From Accumulibacter sp964428215 (GTDB lineage: Bacteria > Pseudomonadota > Gammaproteobacteria > Burkholderiales > Rhodocyclaceae): DNA of 19,551 nucleotides. Below are positions 1 to 7,499 of this stretch, piece after piece (the first letter of the stretch is position 1; the number at the start of each line of letters is the position of its first letter). Location of the stretch: assembly GCA_964428215.1 (NCBI GenBank), contig CAYRXO010000052.1, forward strand, positions 1 through 19,551, read 5' to 3'. Below the pieces are notes generated by a model. That model was not told the origin of the DNA, did not search any database, and saw nothing but the letters and a program-made list of their open reading frames with translations. The position numbers and the translations under genes were made by a program.

Positions 1-282
1 CATCGCCGGCGGCATGTGCGGACCCGGCCGGGCGTCGAAGGGCAGTGCGCGATGGCGTCCCATCATTGCCATACCGAGATCCTGCTCGGCGCGGGCGCCA
101 GCCTCCGCCAGCTTGCCGGCCATGGCCAGCGCCAGGATGTCGTTGATGGCCAGCAGATTGGCGCGCATCTCGGCACGCAGAGTCGATTCGGCGGCCGGCG
201 GCATTCTGACCAGTTGCCGACTGTCTTCATCGGCCAGCGCGACACCCGCCATGATGAGCAGGATCAGCAAGCAGGCTTTCAC
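1..282 (-). CDS. Small exported protein of unknown function (3' part missing)
   Basis: The reading frame is open from a GTG at 282 down to the window edge (94 codons, no stop), so the C-terminus lies outside. Its GTG overlaps the ubiA stop as GTGA, and a GGGAG-type ribosome binding site sits about 8 bases upstream; together these support this start over ATG-initiated frames nearby. The first 17 residues form a short hydrophobic signal peptide (KACLLILLIMAGVALA then DEDS), so the mature protein is probably periplasmic. The mature part is a mostly helical, Ala/Met-rich stretch (RAEMRANLLAINDILALA) followed by a Met/His/Pro-rich segment (GMAMMGRH, PHMPPAM). I do not recognise the family securely. 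The helical character and Met/His content would fit a cytochrome c'-like or metal-handling helical bundle, but no CxxCH is present in the visible part, so this is only a guess. Confidence 0.7.
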   Translation of the reverse strand, partial: MKACLLILLIMAGVALADEDSRQLVRMPPAAESTLRAEMRANLLAINDILALAMAGKLAEAGARAEQDLGMAMMGRHRALPFDARPGPHMPPAM

Positions 283-1172
283 CCGAGATACTCCCTGAAC
301 AGATAATCGACGGCGATGCCGAGAAAAATCGCCGCGCCGAACCAGTTGTTATGGCGAAACGCGGCAAAGCAGCGCGCCGGCTGGCGTTTGCGGATCAGCG
401 TGTAATGATAGCCGGCAATCGTCGCCGCCAGCAGCAAGGACAGATAAAACCAGCCGCCGAGGCCGTAATGCCGTCCGACCCAGGCCAGCACGATCAGCGT
501 CAGCGCATAGCAGAGCATCACCATCCAGACGTCGAAGCGGCCGAAAGTGATCGCCGAGGTGCGGATACCGATCTTCAGGTCGTCGTCCCGATCGACCATC
601 GCGTACTCGGTGTCGTAGGCGATCGCCCAGAAGACGTTGGCCAGCAGCAGCCAGCCGCAGACCGCCGGCAGCGTGCCGAGTTGCGCCGCGTAGGCCATCG
701 GAATGCCGAAACCGAAAGCAACGCCCAGATAGGCTTGCGGCACCGCAAAAAAACGCTTGGTGAAGGGATACGACGCCGCCAGAAACAGCGCTGCCACGCA
801 CAAGGCGGCCAGCAAGGCGCTGCGCAGCGGCAGCACGACGATCACCGCGCAGCCGACCAGGGCAAAAAAGAGAAGCAGGGCTTCGCGCGGCGTGACGGTT
901 CCCGCCGCCAGCGGTCGCGCCCGTGTGCGTTCGACGTGCGGGTCGAATTTGCGATCGGCCAGATCGTTGATCACGCAGCCGGCCGAGCGCATCAGAACGG
1001 TCCCCAAGGTGAAGATCCACCACACCCGCCAGTCCGGCAAGCCCTTTGCCGACAACCACAACGCCCACCAGGTGGGCCAGAGGAGCAACAGAATACCGAT
1101 CGGTTTGTCCAGGCGCATCAATTTTTCGTATTGATCGATACGCTGGCAGATTTTCTCGAAGGAAATGCTCAT
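279..1172 (-). CDS. ubiA: 4-hydroxybenzoate polyprenyltransferase
   Basis: Integral-membrane prenyltransferase of ubiquinone biosynthesis, which attaches the polyprenyl tail to 4-hydroxybenzoate in the inner membrane. Both Asp-rich motifs of the UbiA family are present: NDLADRKFD near residue 70, followed by RTRARPL, and DTEYAMVDRDDD near residue 187, which bind Mg-diphosphate. Several long hydrophobic helices lie between and after them, and the length (297 residues) is normal for the family. The ATG at 1172 (MSISFEK) is chosen; an in-frame ATG at 1181 adds three residues, and neither has a clear Shine-Dalgarno. The frame stays open to a TTG at 1262, but the extra Arg/Cys-rich residues are unlike UbiA. 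It lies about 100 bp after gloA, the widest gap in this run, so it may also have its own promoter. A TAAAAT hexamer at 1178-1183 is -10-like but has no convincing -35. Confidence 0.95.
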   Translation of the reverse strand: MSISFEKICQRIDQYEKLMRLDKPIGILLLLWPTWWALWLSAKGLPDWRVWWIFTLGTVLMRSAGCVINDLADRKFDPHVERTRARPLAAGTVTPREALLLFFALVGCAVIVVLPLRSALLAALCVAALFLAASYPFTKRFFAVPQAYLGVAFGFGIPMAYAAQLGTLPAVCGWLLLANVFWAIAYDTEYAMVDRDDDLKIGIRTSAITFGRFDVWMVMLCYALTLIVLAWVGRHYGLGGWFYLSLLLAATIAGYHYTLIRKRQPARCFAAFRHNNWFGAAIFLGIAVDYLFREYLG

Positions 1173-1269
1173 GACCGTCATTTTAGCGGTCGTGTGCATG
1201 CTCCGGCTGACCGGCCGTCGGCGGGACGAACGGCAGGCCGGACATCGCCGCAACGTCGACAAGCGGCGC

Positions 1270-1653
1270 TTACGCCGACTGTATCAATTCGATGCGGTAA
1301 CCGTCCGGGTCTTCGACGAAGGCGATCACCGTCGTGCCGTGTTTCATCGGGCCGGCTTCGCGGACGACCTTGCCGCCACGCGCCCGGATCTGCTCGCAAG
1401 CGGCATAGGCGTCGGCGACAGCGAGCGCGACATGGCCGAAAGCGTTGCCCAGCTCATACGCCCAAGTATCCCAGTTGTGCGTCAGTTCGATGACCGCCTG
1501 TTCGCTTTCCGGACCGTAGCCGACGAAAGCGAGCGTGAAGCGCCCTTCCGGATAATCGCGGCGGCGCAGCAGGCGCATGCCGAGCACTTCGGTGTAAAAG
1601 GTCAGCGAGCGTTCGAGATCGCCAACGCGCAACATGGTGTGCAGAATTCTCAT
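1270..1653 (-). CDS. gloA: Lactoylglutathione lyase (glyoxalase I)
   Basis: A 127-residue VOC-superfamily enzyme that isomerises the hemithioacetal of methylglyoxal and glutathione to S-lactoylglutathione in the cytoplasm. The start MRILHTMLRVGDLERSLTFY and the WDTWAYELGNAFGH segment are typical. The expected metal ligands fall at His5, Glu56, His74 and Glu122, the positions known from E. coli GloA, so it should be an active metal-dependent enzyme, probably of the Ni/Co type. The ATG at 1653 is preceded by AAGGAG with ideal spacing and overlaps the stop of the upstream YgjP-type gene as ATGA, which implies translational coupling. The frame remains open further upstream, but that part lies inside the neighbouring gene. 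Confidence 0.97.
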   Translation of the reverse strand: MRILHTMLRVGDLERSLTFYTEVLGMRLLRRRDYPEGRFTLAFVGYGPESEQAVIELTHNWDTWAYELGNAFGHVALAVADAYAACEQIRARGGKVVREAGPMKHGTTVIAFVEDPDGYRIELIQSA

Positions 1654-2396
1654 GCTTGTTCTCCTTGCCAGAGCGGGCCGCTGGCCGACTGTTGCCGCAG
1701 TTGCCGACGTAAGGCCTGATAGTCGGGACAGGCGGTGGCAACGATCGCCCAGAAACGCGGCCCATGATTCATTTCGCGCAAATGCGCCAGTTCGTGGATC
1801 AGCACGTAATCGATCAACGGCAACGGCAGATGCAGCAGCCGCCAATTCAGGCGGATCACCCCCTGTGCGCTGCAGCTTCCCCAACGAGCACGCGCCGACG
1901 ACAACGCCATCGGCGGCATCGGCAGACCCATCCGCGCGGCCTGTTGCGCCAGGCGTTGTGCGAGCACCTCGCCGGCGTAGGCACGCAAAGCGCTCACGAG
2001 CAGGCGCGGCGCATCGGCCTCACTGCGCAGCTGCAGCGTCAGCTCGCTGTGCGACGCGTTCCAGAGACGCCGATTGGCGCCCGGCGTCAAACGCACGACG
2101 AACGACTCGCCGAGCAGTGGCAGACGCAGGCCATCGACGATGGTCGCCGCTGGCGTCGGCTGCCGCCGTTGCCACAGATCGAGTTTGTCCTTGATCCAGG
2201 AACCATGCTGTTGCAACAGCGCTTCGACTTCGCGCAGCGTCACGCGCGGCGGCGCGCCGACGCGCAGGCCGCGGTGATCGATACTCAGCCCGATCGTCCT
2301 CCGCTTGCTGCGGCGCAACACATAGGGAACGGTCAATTGGTCGAGAACGATGCGCCGCAAGGTCTCGCCATCGGTCCGCGCCGCCGGTTCAGGCAT
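1650..2396 (-). CDS. YgjP-type metal-dependent hydrolase (DUF45, M48-like)
   Basis: A 248-residue protein of the YgjP/WLM-like family. The defining zinc motif is near the C-terminus: HELAHLREMNHGPRFW, an HExxH plus a downstream His, as in SprT/WLM-type metallopeptidases. Other family hallmarks are the RRSKRRTIGLSID start of the core (family form R-x-S-x-R) and the ARARWGSCS motif before a helical segment. E. coli YgjP has been reported as a nucleotide (UTP) pyrophosphatase; whether this protein is a hydrolase of that kind or a peptidase cannot be told from sequence. The ATG at 2396 (MPEPAARTDGE) is chosen because earlier codons fall in the plsC gene and give an Arg-rich, unlikely extension. 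It overlaps the plsC end by 8 bp and the gloA start by 4 bp. Confidence 0.9.
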   Translation of the reverse strand: MPEPAARTDGETLRRIVLDQLTVPYVLRRSKRRTIGLSIDHRGLRVGAPPRVTLREVEALLQQHGSWIKDKLDLWQRRQPTPAATIVDGLRLPLLGESFVVRLTPGANRRLWNASHSELTLQLRSEADAPRLLVSALRAYAGEVLAQRLAQQAARMGLPMPPMALSSARARWGSCSAQGVIRLNWRLLHLPLPLIDYVLIHELAHLREMNHGPRFWAIVATACPDYQALRRQLRQQSASGPLWQGEQA

Positions 2397-3132
2397 GGCC
2401 GGCTTCCGCCTCCGACGGATAACGGTGCGGCGACAGGCGGCGCATTTCGCTTTCGATCCATTCCGCGGCCAGCGCATTGATTTTGTTGGCGGTCTTGCCG
2501 GACGGATCGATCGCCGGCCCGATGCTGACGGTGACCATGCCGGGTGAGATGCGCAGCGCGCCTTTGCCCCACAGTTCGCCGGCATCGTGTGCCACTGGCA
2601 CCACCTTGACGCCAGCGCGGACAGCGAGATGCGCGCCGCCGGGTTTGAAACGCGCGCTGGTACCGGGCGCGACGCGCGTTCCTTCGGGAAAGATGACCAC
2701 CCAGTAACCGGCTGCCAGCCGTTCGCAGCCTTGCGCGATCACCGACTTGATGGCGTCGGTGCCGGCGGTGCGATCGATCGAAATCATCTTCATCGCCGCC
2801 AGTCCCCAGCCGAAAAAGGGAATGCGCAGCAGTTCGCGCTTGAGCACGAAAACCAGCGGCGGAAAGATTTCCTGCAGGCCGACCGTTTCCCAGGCCGACT
2901 GGTGTTTGGCCAGCACCACCGCCGGCGAGTCGGGGATGTTTTCACGGCCGAGCACGCGGTAACGGATGCCGAGCACCGAGCGGCTGAGCGCCATGAAGCC
3001 GACACGCCAGGTGGCGATGATCCCGTAGCGCACCGGCATCGGCAGGGCAATGGCCAGGGTGACCAGAATGCCGAATGGAATGGTCAGCAGCGTGGCGAGC
3101 AACAGGAAAAGGAGCGAACGAATAACGAGCAT
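2389..3132 (-). CDS. plsC: 1-acyl-sn-glycerol-3-phosphate acyltransferase
   Basis: Inner-membrane enzyme that acylates lysophosphatidic acid to phosphatidic acid, the second acylation of phospholipid synthesis. It has 247 residues, with an N-terminal hydrophobic anchor (about residues 5-32), the catalytic block KHQSAWE with His77, and the substrate-binding block FPEGTR at residues 148-153. The block reads HxxxxE rather than HxxxxD, a variant I associate with betaproteobacterial PlsC homologues. The ATG at 3132 (MLVIRSLLF) is used; it lies 16 bp after the gmhB stop and has only a weak ribosome binding site, so the true start may be nearby. Paralogues of this family can have other acyl acceptors (for example ornithine lipids), but the position between gmhB and the YgjP-type gene is a common betaproteobacterial order. 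Confidence 0.93.
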   Translation of the reverse strand: MLVIRSLLFLLLATLLTIPFGILVTLAIALPMPVRYGIIATWRVGFMALSRSVLGIRYRVLGRENIPDSPAVVLAKHQSAWETVGLQEIFPPLVFVLKRELLRIPFFGWGLAAMKMISIDRTAGTDAIKSVIAQGCERLAAGYWVVIFPEGTRVAPGTSARFKPGGAHLAVRAGVKVVPVAHDAGELWGKGALRISPGMVTVSIGPAIDPSGKTANKINALAAEWIESEMRRLSPHRYPSEAEAGHA

Positions 3133-3148
3133 ACGCTTCGCCAGCGCC

Positions 3149-3685
3149 TCAAGACTGCAGAATGTGTTCGACCGCCGCCAGCAAATCGGCAAAGATCAAC
3201 GTTTCGGGCGGCAGGTCGCCGGCATCGCGCGTTTCGGTTCCCTTGCCGGTCAGCACCAGCAACGGTATGGCGCCGACCGCGGCCGCGGCTTGCAGGTCGC
3301 GCAGCGAATCGCCGACTGCGAAACGTCCTTTCAGCGAGATGTTGAAGCAACTGGCGATGCGTTCGAACATGCCGGTTTTCGGTTTGCGGCAGGAACAGCC
3401 AGCATCGACCGGATGCGGGCAGTAAAAGATGGCGTCGATCCGGCCGCCAGTCTTTTGCACGGCGCGGTGCATCTTGTCGTGAATGGCATTCAGCGTATCC
3501 ATGTCGAACAGACCGCGACCGAGGCCGGACTGGTTGGTCGCCACCACCACCCGATAGCCGGCCTCGGTGAGCTTGGCCAGCGCTTCCAGGCTGCCAGGAA
3601 TCGGCCGCCACTCGGCCGGCGACTTGATGAACTGCTTGGAGTCGTAGTTGATGACGCCATCGCGATCGAGAATGACCATTTTCAT
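3149..3685 (-). CDS. gmhB: D-glycero-beta-D-manno-heptose 1,7-bisphosphate 7-phosphatase
   Basis: A cytoplasmic HAD-family phosphatase that removes the 7-phosphate of heptose bisphosphate on the route to ADP-heptose for LPS inner core. In its 178 residues, motif I is DRDGVIN with the catalytic pair Asp7/Asp9, motif II is TNQSG (50-54), and the late Asp motif is VGDSLRD (124-130). The GmhB-specific zinc loop is intact: Cys89, His91, Cys97 and Cys99 in CPHPVDAGCSCRKPK. The ATG at 3685 overlaps the glyS stop as ATGA; a second ATG two codons on (MVILDRDG) is possible. The heptose pathway connects this gene to the GT9 heptosyltransferase-like genes at the far end of the window. Confidence 0.96.
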   Translation of the reverse strand: MKMVILDRDGVINYDSKQFIKSPAEWRPIPGSLEALAKLTEAGYRVVVATNQSGLGRGLFDMDTLNAIHDKMHRAVQKTGGRIDAIFYCPHPVDAGCSCRKPKTGMFERIASCFNISLKGRFAVGDSLRDLQAAAAVGAIPLLVLTGKGTETRDAGDLPPETLIFADLLAAVEHILQS

Positions 3686-5754
3686 AGCGTCAGCCTGGCA
3701 ATATCGGCGACGGCATTGAGCTGCCCGGACAGTACTTTCAGCAAACCGAGGCGATTGCCGCGCAACAATGGCTCATCGACATTGACCATCACTTCGTCGA
3801 AGAAACGGTCGACTTCGCCACGCAGCGAGGCGAGTACGCTCAGCGCGTCGGGGTAATCCTCGTTGGCGACATGTGACTGCAACAGTGGCGTGATCAGCAC
3901 TACACGCTGGTAGAGCGCCTTTTCGGCGTCTTCGACGAGCAGCGTCGGGTCCGGCGCCGGCGGGTCGACGTCGGCTTTCTTGAGAATGTTGCCGATGCGC
4001 TTGTTGGCGGCGGCCAGCGCCGCCGCTTCCGGCAAGCTGACGAACTGGCACACGGCCGCCAGCTTGGCCGGCACGCGATCGATGCGCGTCGGCCGCTGTG
4101 CCAGCACCGCTTCGATGACGTCGAGCGCATGGCCGGCGTCCTTCAGCAGACCGCGCAGGCGGTCGAGCATGAAAGTGAGCAGGCTGTCATCGACCGGCGC
4201 CAGCGTGATTCCCTGCGCCGACAGCCCTTCGCCGGCGTCGGCGATCAGATCGCCGAGATCGAGCGGCAGGGGCGTTTCCATCAGGATGCGCAGCACGCCG
4301 AGCGCCGCCCGGCGCAGTCCGAAGGGATCCTTGTCGCCGGTCGGCAACTGGCCGATGCCGAAAAAGCCGACCAGCGCGTCGAGCTTGTCGGCCAGCGCTG
4401 CCGCGTTGGCGATATTGCCCTCGGGCAGCGCGTCGCCGGCGAAACGCGGCCGATAATGCTGTTCGATGGCGTCGGCAACCTGCGCGGGCCCGCCTTCGTG
4501 CAGCAGATAGTAGCGGCCCATGATCCCTTGCAGTTCGGGGAATTCGCCGACCATGTCGGTCAACAGGTCGACCTTCGCCAGCCGGCCGGCGCTCTCGGCC
4601 AGTGCGCCGTCGGCGTGCAGCCTTTCGGCGATGCGCCGGGCGAGCCGGGCCAGACGCTTCGCCCGGTCGCCGAGTGTGCCGAGCTTGTGGTGATAGACGA
4701 CGCTGTCGAGCCGGTCGACGCGCGCGGCAAAACCGTTCTTGCGGTCCTGGTCGTAGAAAAAGCGCGCATCGGCCAGCCGCGGCCGTACGACGCGCTCGTT
4801 GCCGCCGATGATGTTTTCCGGCCGCTCGAGCGGCATGTTCGAGACGATCAGGAATTTGTTGAGCAGTTTGCCGGCTGCGTCGAGCAGCGGGAAATACTTC
4901 TGATTCTGCTGCATGGTCAGGATCAGGCATTCTTGCGGCACCTGCAGGAATTCGGCCTCGAATTCACCGACATAGACCGCCGGCCATTCGACGAGCGCCG
5001 TCACTTCGTCGAGCAGTCCGTCGGCGGCGTGGATACGCGCGCCGAGCTGGCCGGCCGCGGCGTCGAGCTGGCGGGCGATGGCCGTCCGCCGCTCGGCGAA
5101 CGAAACGATCACCTTGCCATCATTGAGCCGCGCGGCATACTGGTCGGCGTGGTCGATGACGATCTCGTCCGTGGCAAGGAAACGGTGGCCGAGCGTGCGG
5201 CGGCCGCTGCGCAGCCCGAGCACTTCGCCGGCAACGACCGTCGCGCCATGCAGCATGATCAGGCGATGCACCGGCCGTACGAACTGGTGTTCGGAGGCTC
5301 CCCAGCGCATCACCTTGGCGATCGGCAGCTTTTTCAGCGCCTGTGCGACGATATCGGCCAGCAAGGCCGCCAGCGGTTCGCCTTTCTGCTCGCGGCGGGC
5401 GACGAAATATTCGCCCTTGCCATCACTGGTCAACGCCAGTTCGTCGAAAGTCACACCGGCAGCACGCATGAAACCTTGCAGTGCCTTGCTCGGCTGGCCG
5501 CTGGCATCGAGCGCGCCCGCCACCGCCGGGCCTTTTCGCTCGACGAGGCGGTCCGCCTGCTGCGCGGCGACGCCGCTGATCGACAAGGCCAGACGCCGCG
5601 GCGTGGCGTAGGCCTGACAATGGCTGTCAGCCGTCAGCAATTGCTGCGCCTGCAGTGCGGCAAAGACGCCCTGCGCCAGCGCATCGGAAAGCGTGGACAA
5701 CGATTTCGGTGGCAGTTCTTCGGTGCACAATTCGATCAACAGGGTCTCGCTCAT
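3682..5754 (-). CDS. glyS: Glycine--tRNA ligase, beta subunit
   Basis: The beta subunit of the heterotetrameric bacterial glycyl-tRNA synthetase, responsible mainly for tRNA recognition. It has 690 residues, the usual length. The start MSETLLIELCTEELPPKSL is characteristic of the family, and other family segments follow (KVMRWG, FVRPVHRLIMLHG, ECLILTMQQNQKYFPL, DKDPFGLRRAALGVLRI). The C-terminal region matches a DALR-type anticodon-binding domain. A GGGAGGG ribosome binding site precedes the ATG at 5754 at good spacing. The glyQ stop lies 1 bp upstream, as expected for subunits made in equal amounts. Open sequence further upstream overlaps glyQ and is not used. Confidence 0.98.
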   Translation of the reverse strand: MSETLLIELCTEELPPKSLSTLSDALAQGVFAALQAQQLLTADSHCQAYATPRRLALSISGVAAQQADRLVERKGPAVAGALDASGQPSKALQGFMRAAGVTFDELALTSDGKGEYFVARREQKGEPLAALLADIVAQALKKLPIAKVMRWGASEHQFVRPVHRLIMLHGATVVAGEVLGLRSGRRTLGHRFLATDEIVIDHADQYAARLNDGKVIVSFAERRTAIARQLDAAAGQLGARIHAADGLLDEVTALVEWPAVYVGEFEAEFLQVPQECLILTMQQNQKYFPLLDAAGKLLNKFLIVSNMPLERPENIIGGNERVVRPRLADARFFYDQDRKNGFAARVDRLDSVVYHHKLGTLGDRAKRLARLARRIAERLHADGALAESAGRLAKVDLLTDMVGEFPELQGIMGRYYLLHEGGPAQVADAIEQHYRPRFAGDALPEGNIANAAALADKLDALVGFFGIGQLPTGDKDPFGLRRAALGVLRILMETPLPLDLGDLIADAGEGLSAQGITLAPVDDSLLTFMLDRLRGLLKDAGHALDVIEAVLAQRPTRIDRVPAKLAAVCQFVSLPEAAALAAANKRIGNILKKADVDPPAPDPTLLVEDAEKALYQRVVLITPLLQSHVANEDYPDALSVLASLRGEVDRFFDEVMVNVDEPLLRGNRLGLLKVLSGQLNAVADIARLTL

Positions 5755-5755
5755 C

Positions 5756-6661
5756 TCAGCACCCTCCCCGGCTGACGGCCGCTGTACACATCGGGAAACC
5801 CAGCGCCTGCCGCGAATCGAAGTACGCCTGCGCCACCTCGCGCGCCAGCGCGCGCACCCGGCCGATGTACGCCGCGCGTTCGGTAACCGAAATCGCCCCG
5901 CGCGCGTCGAGCAGGTTGAAGGCATGCGAACACTTCATCACCATTTCATACGCCGGCAGTGCCAGCCCGGCGGCGGTCAGGCGGCGTGACTCGCTTTCGA
6001 ATTCGCCGAAATGACGGAAGAGCATGTCGACATTCGACTGCTCGAAGTTGTATTTCGACTGCTCGACTTCGTTCTGGTGGTAAACGTCGCCGTAAGTCAC
6101 CCGATAGCCGGGTCCCGCAGCCCATACCAGATCGAAAACGTTCTCGACGCTCTGCAGATACATCGCCAGACGTTCGATGCCATAGGTGATTTCACCGAGC
6201 ACCGGTTTGCAGGCCAGTGAACCGACTTCCTGGAAATAGGTGAATTGCGTCACCTCCATGCCGTCCAGCCACACCTCCCAGCCCAGCCCCCAGGCGCCGA
6301 GCGTCGGGCTTTCCCAGTCGTCCTCGACGAAACGGATGTCGTGTTCGCGCAGATCGATGCCCAGCGCAGCGAGCGATTGCAGATACAGATCCTGGATATT
6401 GTCCGGCGAGGGTTTCAGCACCACCTGATACTGGTAGTAATGCTGCAGACGATTCGGATTTTCGCCGTAGCGGCCGTCCTTCGGACGACGCGACGGCTGC
6501 ACATACGCCGCGTTCCAAGGCTCGGGACCGATGGCGCGTAGGAAAGTGGCGGTATGGAAAGTGCCGGCGCCGACTTCACAGTCGTAAGGCTGCAGCAACG
6601 CGCAGCCCTGCCGGTTCCAGAAATCCTGGAGGCGCAAAATGACTTCCTGAAAGGTAGACAT
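5756..6661 (-). CDS. glyQ: Glycine--tRNA ligase, alpha subunit
   Basis: The catalytic alpha subunit of tetrameric glycyl-tRNA synthetase, which makes glycyl-adenylate. It is 301 residues long with all landmark segments: TFQEVILRLQDFW, GCALLQPYDCEVGAGTFH, EPWNAAYVQPSRRPKDGRYG, LQHYYQYQVVLKPSP and GWEVWLDGMEVTQFTYFQ. The ATG at 6661 (MSTFQ) matches the usual start. An in-frame ATG at 6694 would add eleven residues (MLSSPSHRSLS) and has AGGAA upstream, so it cannot be excluded. This is the first recognisable gene of the minus-strand run; its promoter must lie in the stretch above 6661, where no strong minus-strand -35/-10 pair is visible. The C-terminus runs to within 1 bp of glyS. Confidence 0.98.
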   Translation of the reverse strand: MSTFQEVILRLQDFWNRQGCALLQPYDCEVGAGTFHTATFLRAIGPEPWNAAYVQPSRRPKDGRYGENPNRLQHYYQYQVVLKPSPDNIQDLYLQSLAALGIDLREHDIRFVEDDWESPTLGAWGLGWEVWLDGMEVTQFTYFQEVGSLACKPVLGEITYGIERLAMYLQSVENVFDLVWAAGPGYRVTYGDVYHQNEVEQSKYNFEQSNVDMLFRHFGEFESESRRLTAAGLALPAYEMVMKCSHAFNLLDARGAISVTERAAYIGRVRALAREVAQAYFDSRQALGFPMCTAAVSRGGC

Positions 6662-7130
6662 GGAGAGGCTTCGGTGGGAAGGAGAAGAGAGCATTTTACT
6701 TGGTTTCCTGCCGCACAGCGGGCAAGACAGCGCGCTTCAATCGTGCGCGGCGCTCATTCGCGCAGCGCCGTCCCTGCTGGCGGACAGCGATCGGGCGGAG
6801 TGAGTACAGGACACTGTCCGTTCGATCGTCGCAGGCGTTGCCTTCGGCTTCTTCCAGCACGCGCCGCCTCGAATCGATTCTTGAGGAAATCGCTTGACAA
6901 CTGAAAACGTTCGTCCCAGATCGCTCTCGACCACGAGAGCCGCCGCCGAAACCACATCTGTCACAGGTTTTCAATTGCAATTGACTATGACAATTAGCTG
7001 ATTTGCGCGGATTGGGTTGAAGGTGGCGATGCTGTGGCCGGCTTCCGCGCACTGGTTGCGGCATACGGACGCTACTTGTCGGGCCGATGCCGGCGGCGAC
7101 TTGCAAGCGCCCTGTTGCCGAAAGCCGCTA
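6662..7130. other. Divergent intergenic region without a convincing gene
   Basis: About 470 bp separate glyQ (leftward) from the btuB leader (rightward). Several overlapping open frames of 60-136 codons exist on both strands, but they are Arg/Ser/Ala-rich, lack ribosome binding sites and recognisable motifs, and contradict each other, so I treat them as GC-driven noise. The promoter of the glyQ operon must be here. A TTGACA hexamer at 6894-6899 on the plus strand lacks a partner -10 at correct spacing. A short AT-rich patch at 6968-7005 contains a perfect palindrome (separate entry). The region could also hold a decayed gene, since the neighbouring plus-strand operon shows decay, but I recognise none. 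Confidence 0.6.
6972..6983. repeat. 12-bp perfect palindrome in AT-rich patch
   Basis: CAATTGCAATTG reads identically on both strands and lies in the only AT-rich patch of the divergent region between glyQ and the btuB leader. Symmetry and position would suit a dimeric regulator, but it matches no operator I can name and may be chance. Confidence 0.35.
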
Positions 7131-7159
7131 TTCATCTCGTGCCCTCGGCATGTTAGGAT
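7131..7159 (+). promoter_or_regulatory. Candidate sigma-70 promoter of the cobalamin operon
   Basis: TTCATC (7131-7136) and TAGGAT (7154-7159) are separated by 17 bp and would start transcription near 7166, just where the cobalamin riboswitch begins. The -10 is fair and the -35 weak, which is acceptable for a GC-rich genome. The match to the riboswitch start is the main support. Confidence 0.45.
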
Positions 7160-7165
7160 ACGTTC

Positions 7166-7357
7166 GCTTCAGGTGTTCCGATGGCATTCGCCAAAGGGAT
7201 GAAACGGGAAGCCGGTGCGCTCCATGGAGCAATACCGGTGCTGCCCCCGCAACGGTAAGCGAGTTATTGGCACGGCATTCTGCCACTGTGCGCCAGCATG
7301 GGAAGGCGTCGTGCAACGGGATTCTCCCCACTCGCAAGCCCGGAGACCGGCCTGAGG
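7166..7357 (+). promoter_or_regulatory. Cobalamin riboswitch
   Basis: An RNA leader element that binds adenosylcobalamin or a related corrinoid and lowers expression of downstream uptake and synthesis genes. The conserved blocks are in order: GATGAAACGGGAAGCCGGTG (7199-7218), GCTGCCCCCGCAACGGTAAG (7240-7259), TGCCACTG (7281-7288), GGGAAGGCG (7310-7318) and the B12 box AAGCCCGGAGACCGGCCTG (7336-7354). The closing helix can form between CTTCAGG (7168-7174) and CCTGAGG (7351-7357). All core elements look intact, so ligand sensing is probably preserved although two genes of the operon are broken. The receptor gene starts about 140 bases downstream. Confidence 0.95.
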
Positions 7358-7378
7358 CGTCGCGTCGGCGTTGCGGAG

Positions 7379-7406
7379 GGCAATGCACCGAAGAGCGTGC
7401 GTTGCC
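7379..7406 (+). promoter_or_regulatory. Hairpin in the btuB leader, possible expression platform
   Basis: GGCAATGCAC (7379-7388) can pair with GTGCGTTGCC (7397-7406), a 10-bp stem with one G-U pair and an 8-base loop. It lies 22 bases past the riboswitch core and about 94 bases before the btuB start. No U-run follows, so it is not a standard intrinsic terminator; it could be part of a Rho-dependent or structural switch. Confidence 0.35.
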
Positions 7407-7485
7407 ATCTGCACACCCTCTTCCCTAAATTCCTCTTCTGCACGCTGCTTGGCCAACTCACCAACTCACGCGCGCGGGTGTGCGC

Positions 7486-7493
7486 AGAGAGGA
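7486..7493 (+). promoter_or_regulatory. Ribosome binding site that fixes the btuB start
   Basis: AGAGAGGA ends directly before the ATG at 7494 and six bases before the ATG at 7500. Only the second has workable spacing, so translation most likely begins at 7500. Confidence 0.6.
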
Positions 7494-7499
7494 ATGTTC

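Noticed and set aside
1172..1262. Longer ubiA start at a TTG (1262)
   Set aside because: Adds about 30 Arg/Cys-rich residues that do not resemble UbiA N-termini, whereas ATG at 1172 or 1181 gives the usual length.
351..1493. Plus-strand open frame of 380 codons
   Set aside because: Antisense to ubiA and gloA, very rich in Arg/Gln/His; the minus-strand genes have clear catalytic motifs, so this is a shadow.
4129..5775. Plus-strand open frame of 548 codons
   Set aside because: Lies entirely antisense to glyS, is rich in Arg/Gln/Ala and has no motif or ribosome binding site; a typical GC-rich shadow of the real gene.
6894..6922. TTGACA as -35 box of a plus-strand promoter
   Set aside because: No TATAAT-like hexamer at 16-18 bp downstream, and the start would lie some 250 bp before the riboswitch; the pair at 7131-7159 fits better.
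6696..7106. Minus-strand open frame of 136 codons upstream of glyQ
   Set aside because: Basic, low-complexity composition with no recognisable domain or ribosome binding site; frames on the other strand overlap it equally well. Not supported as a gene, although a decayed gene cannot be excluded.
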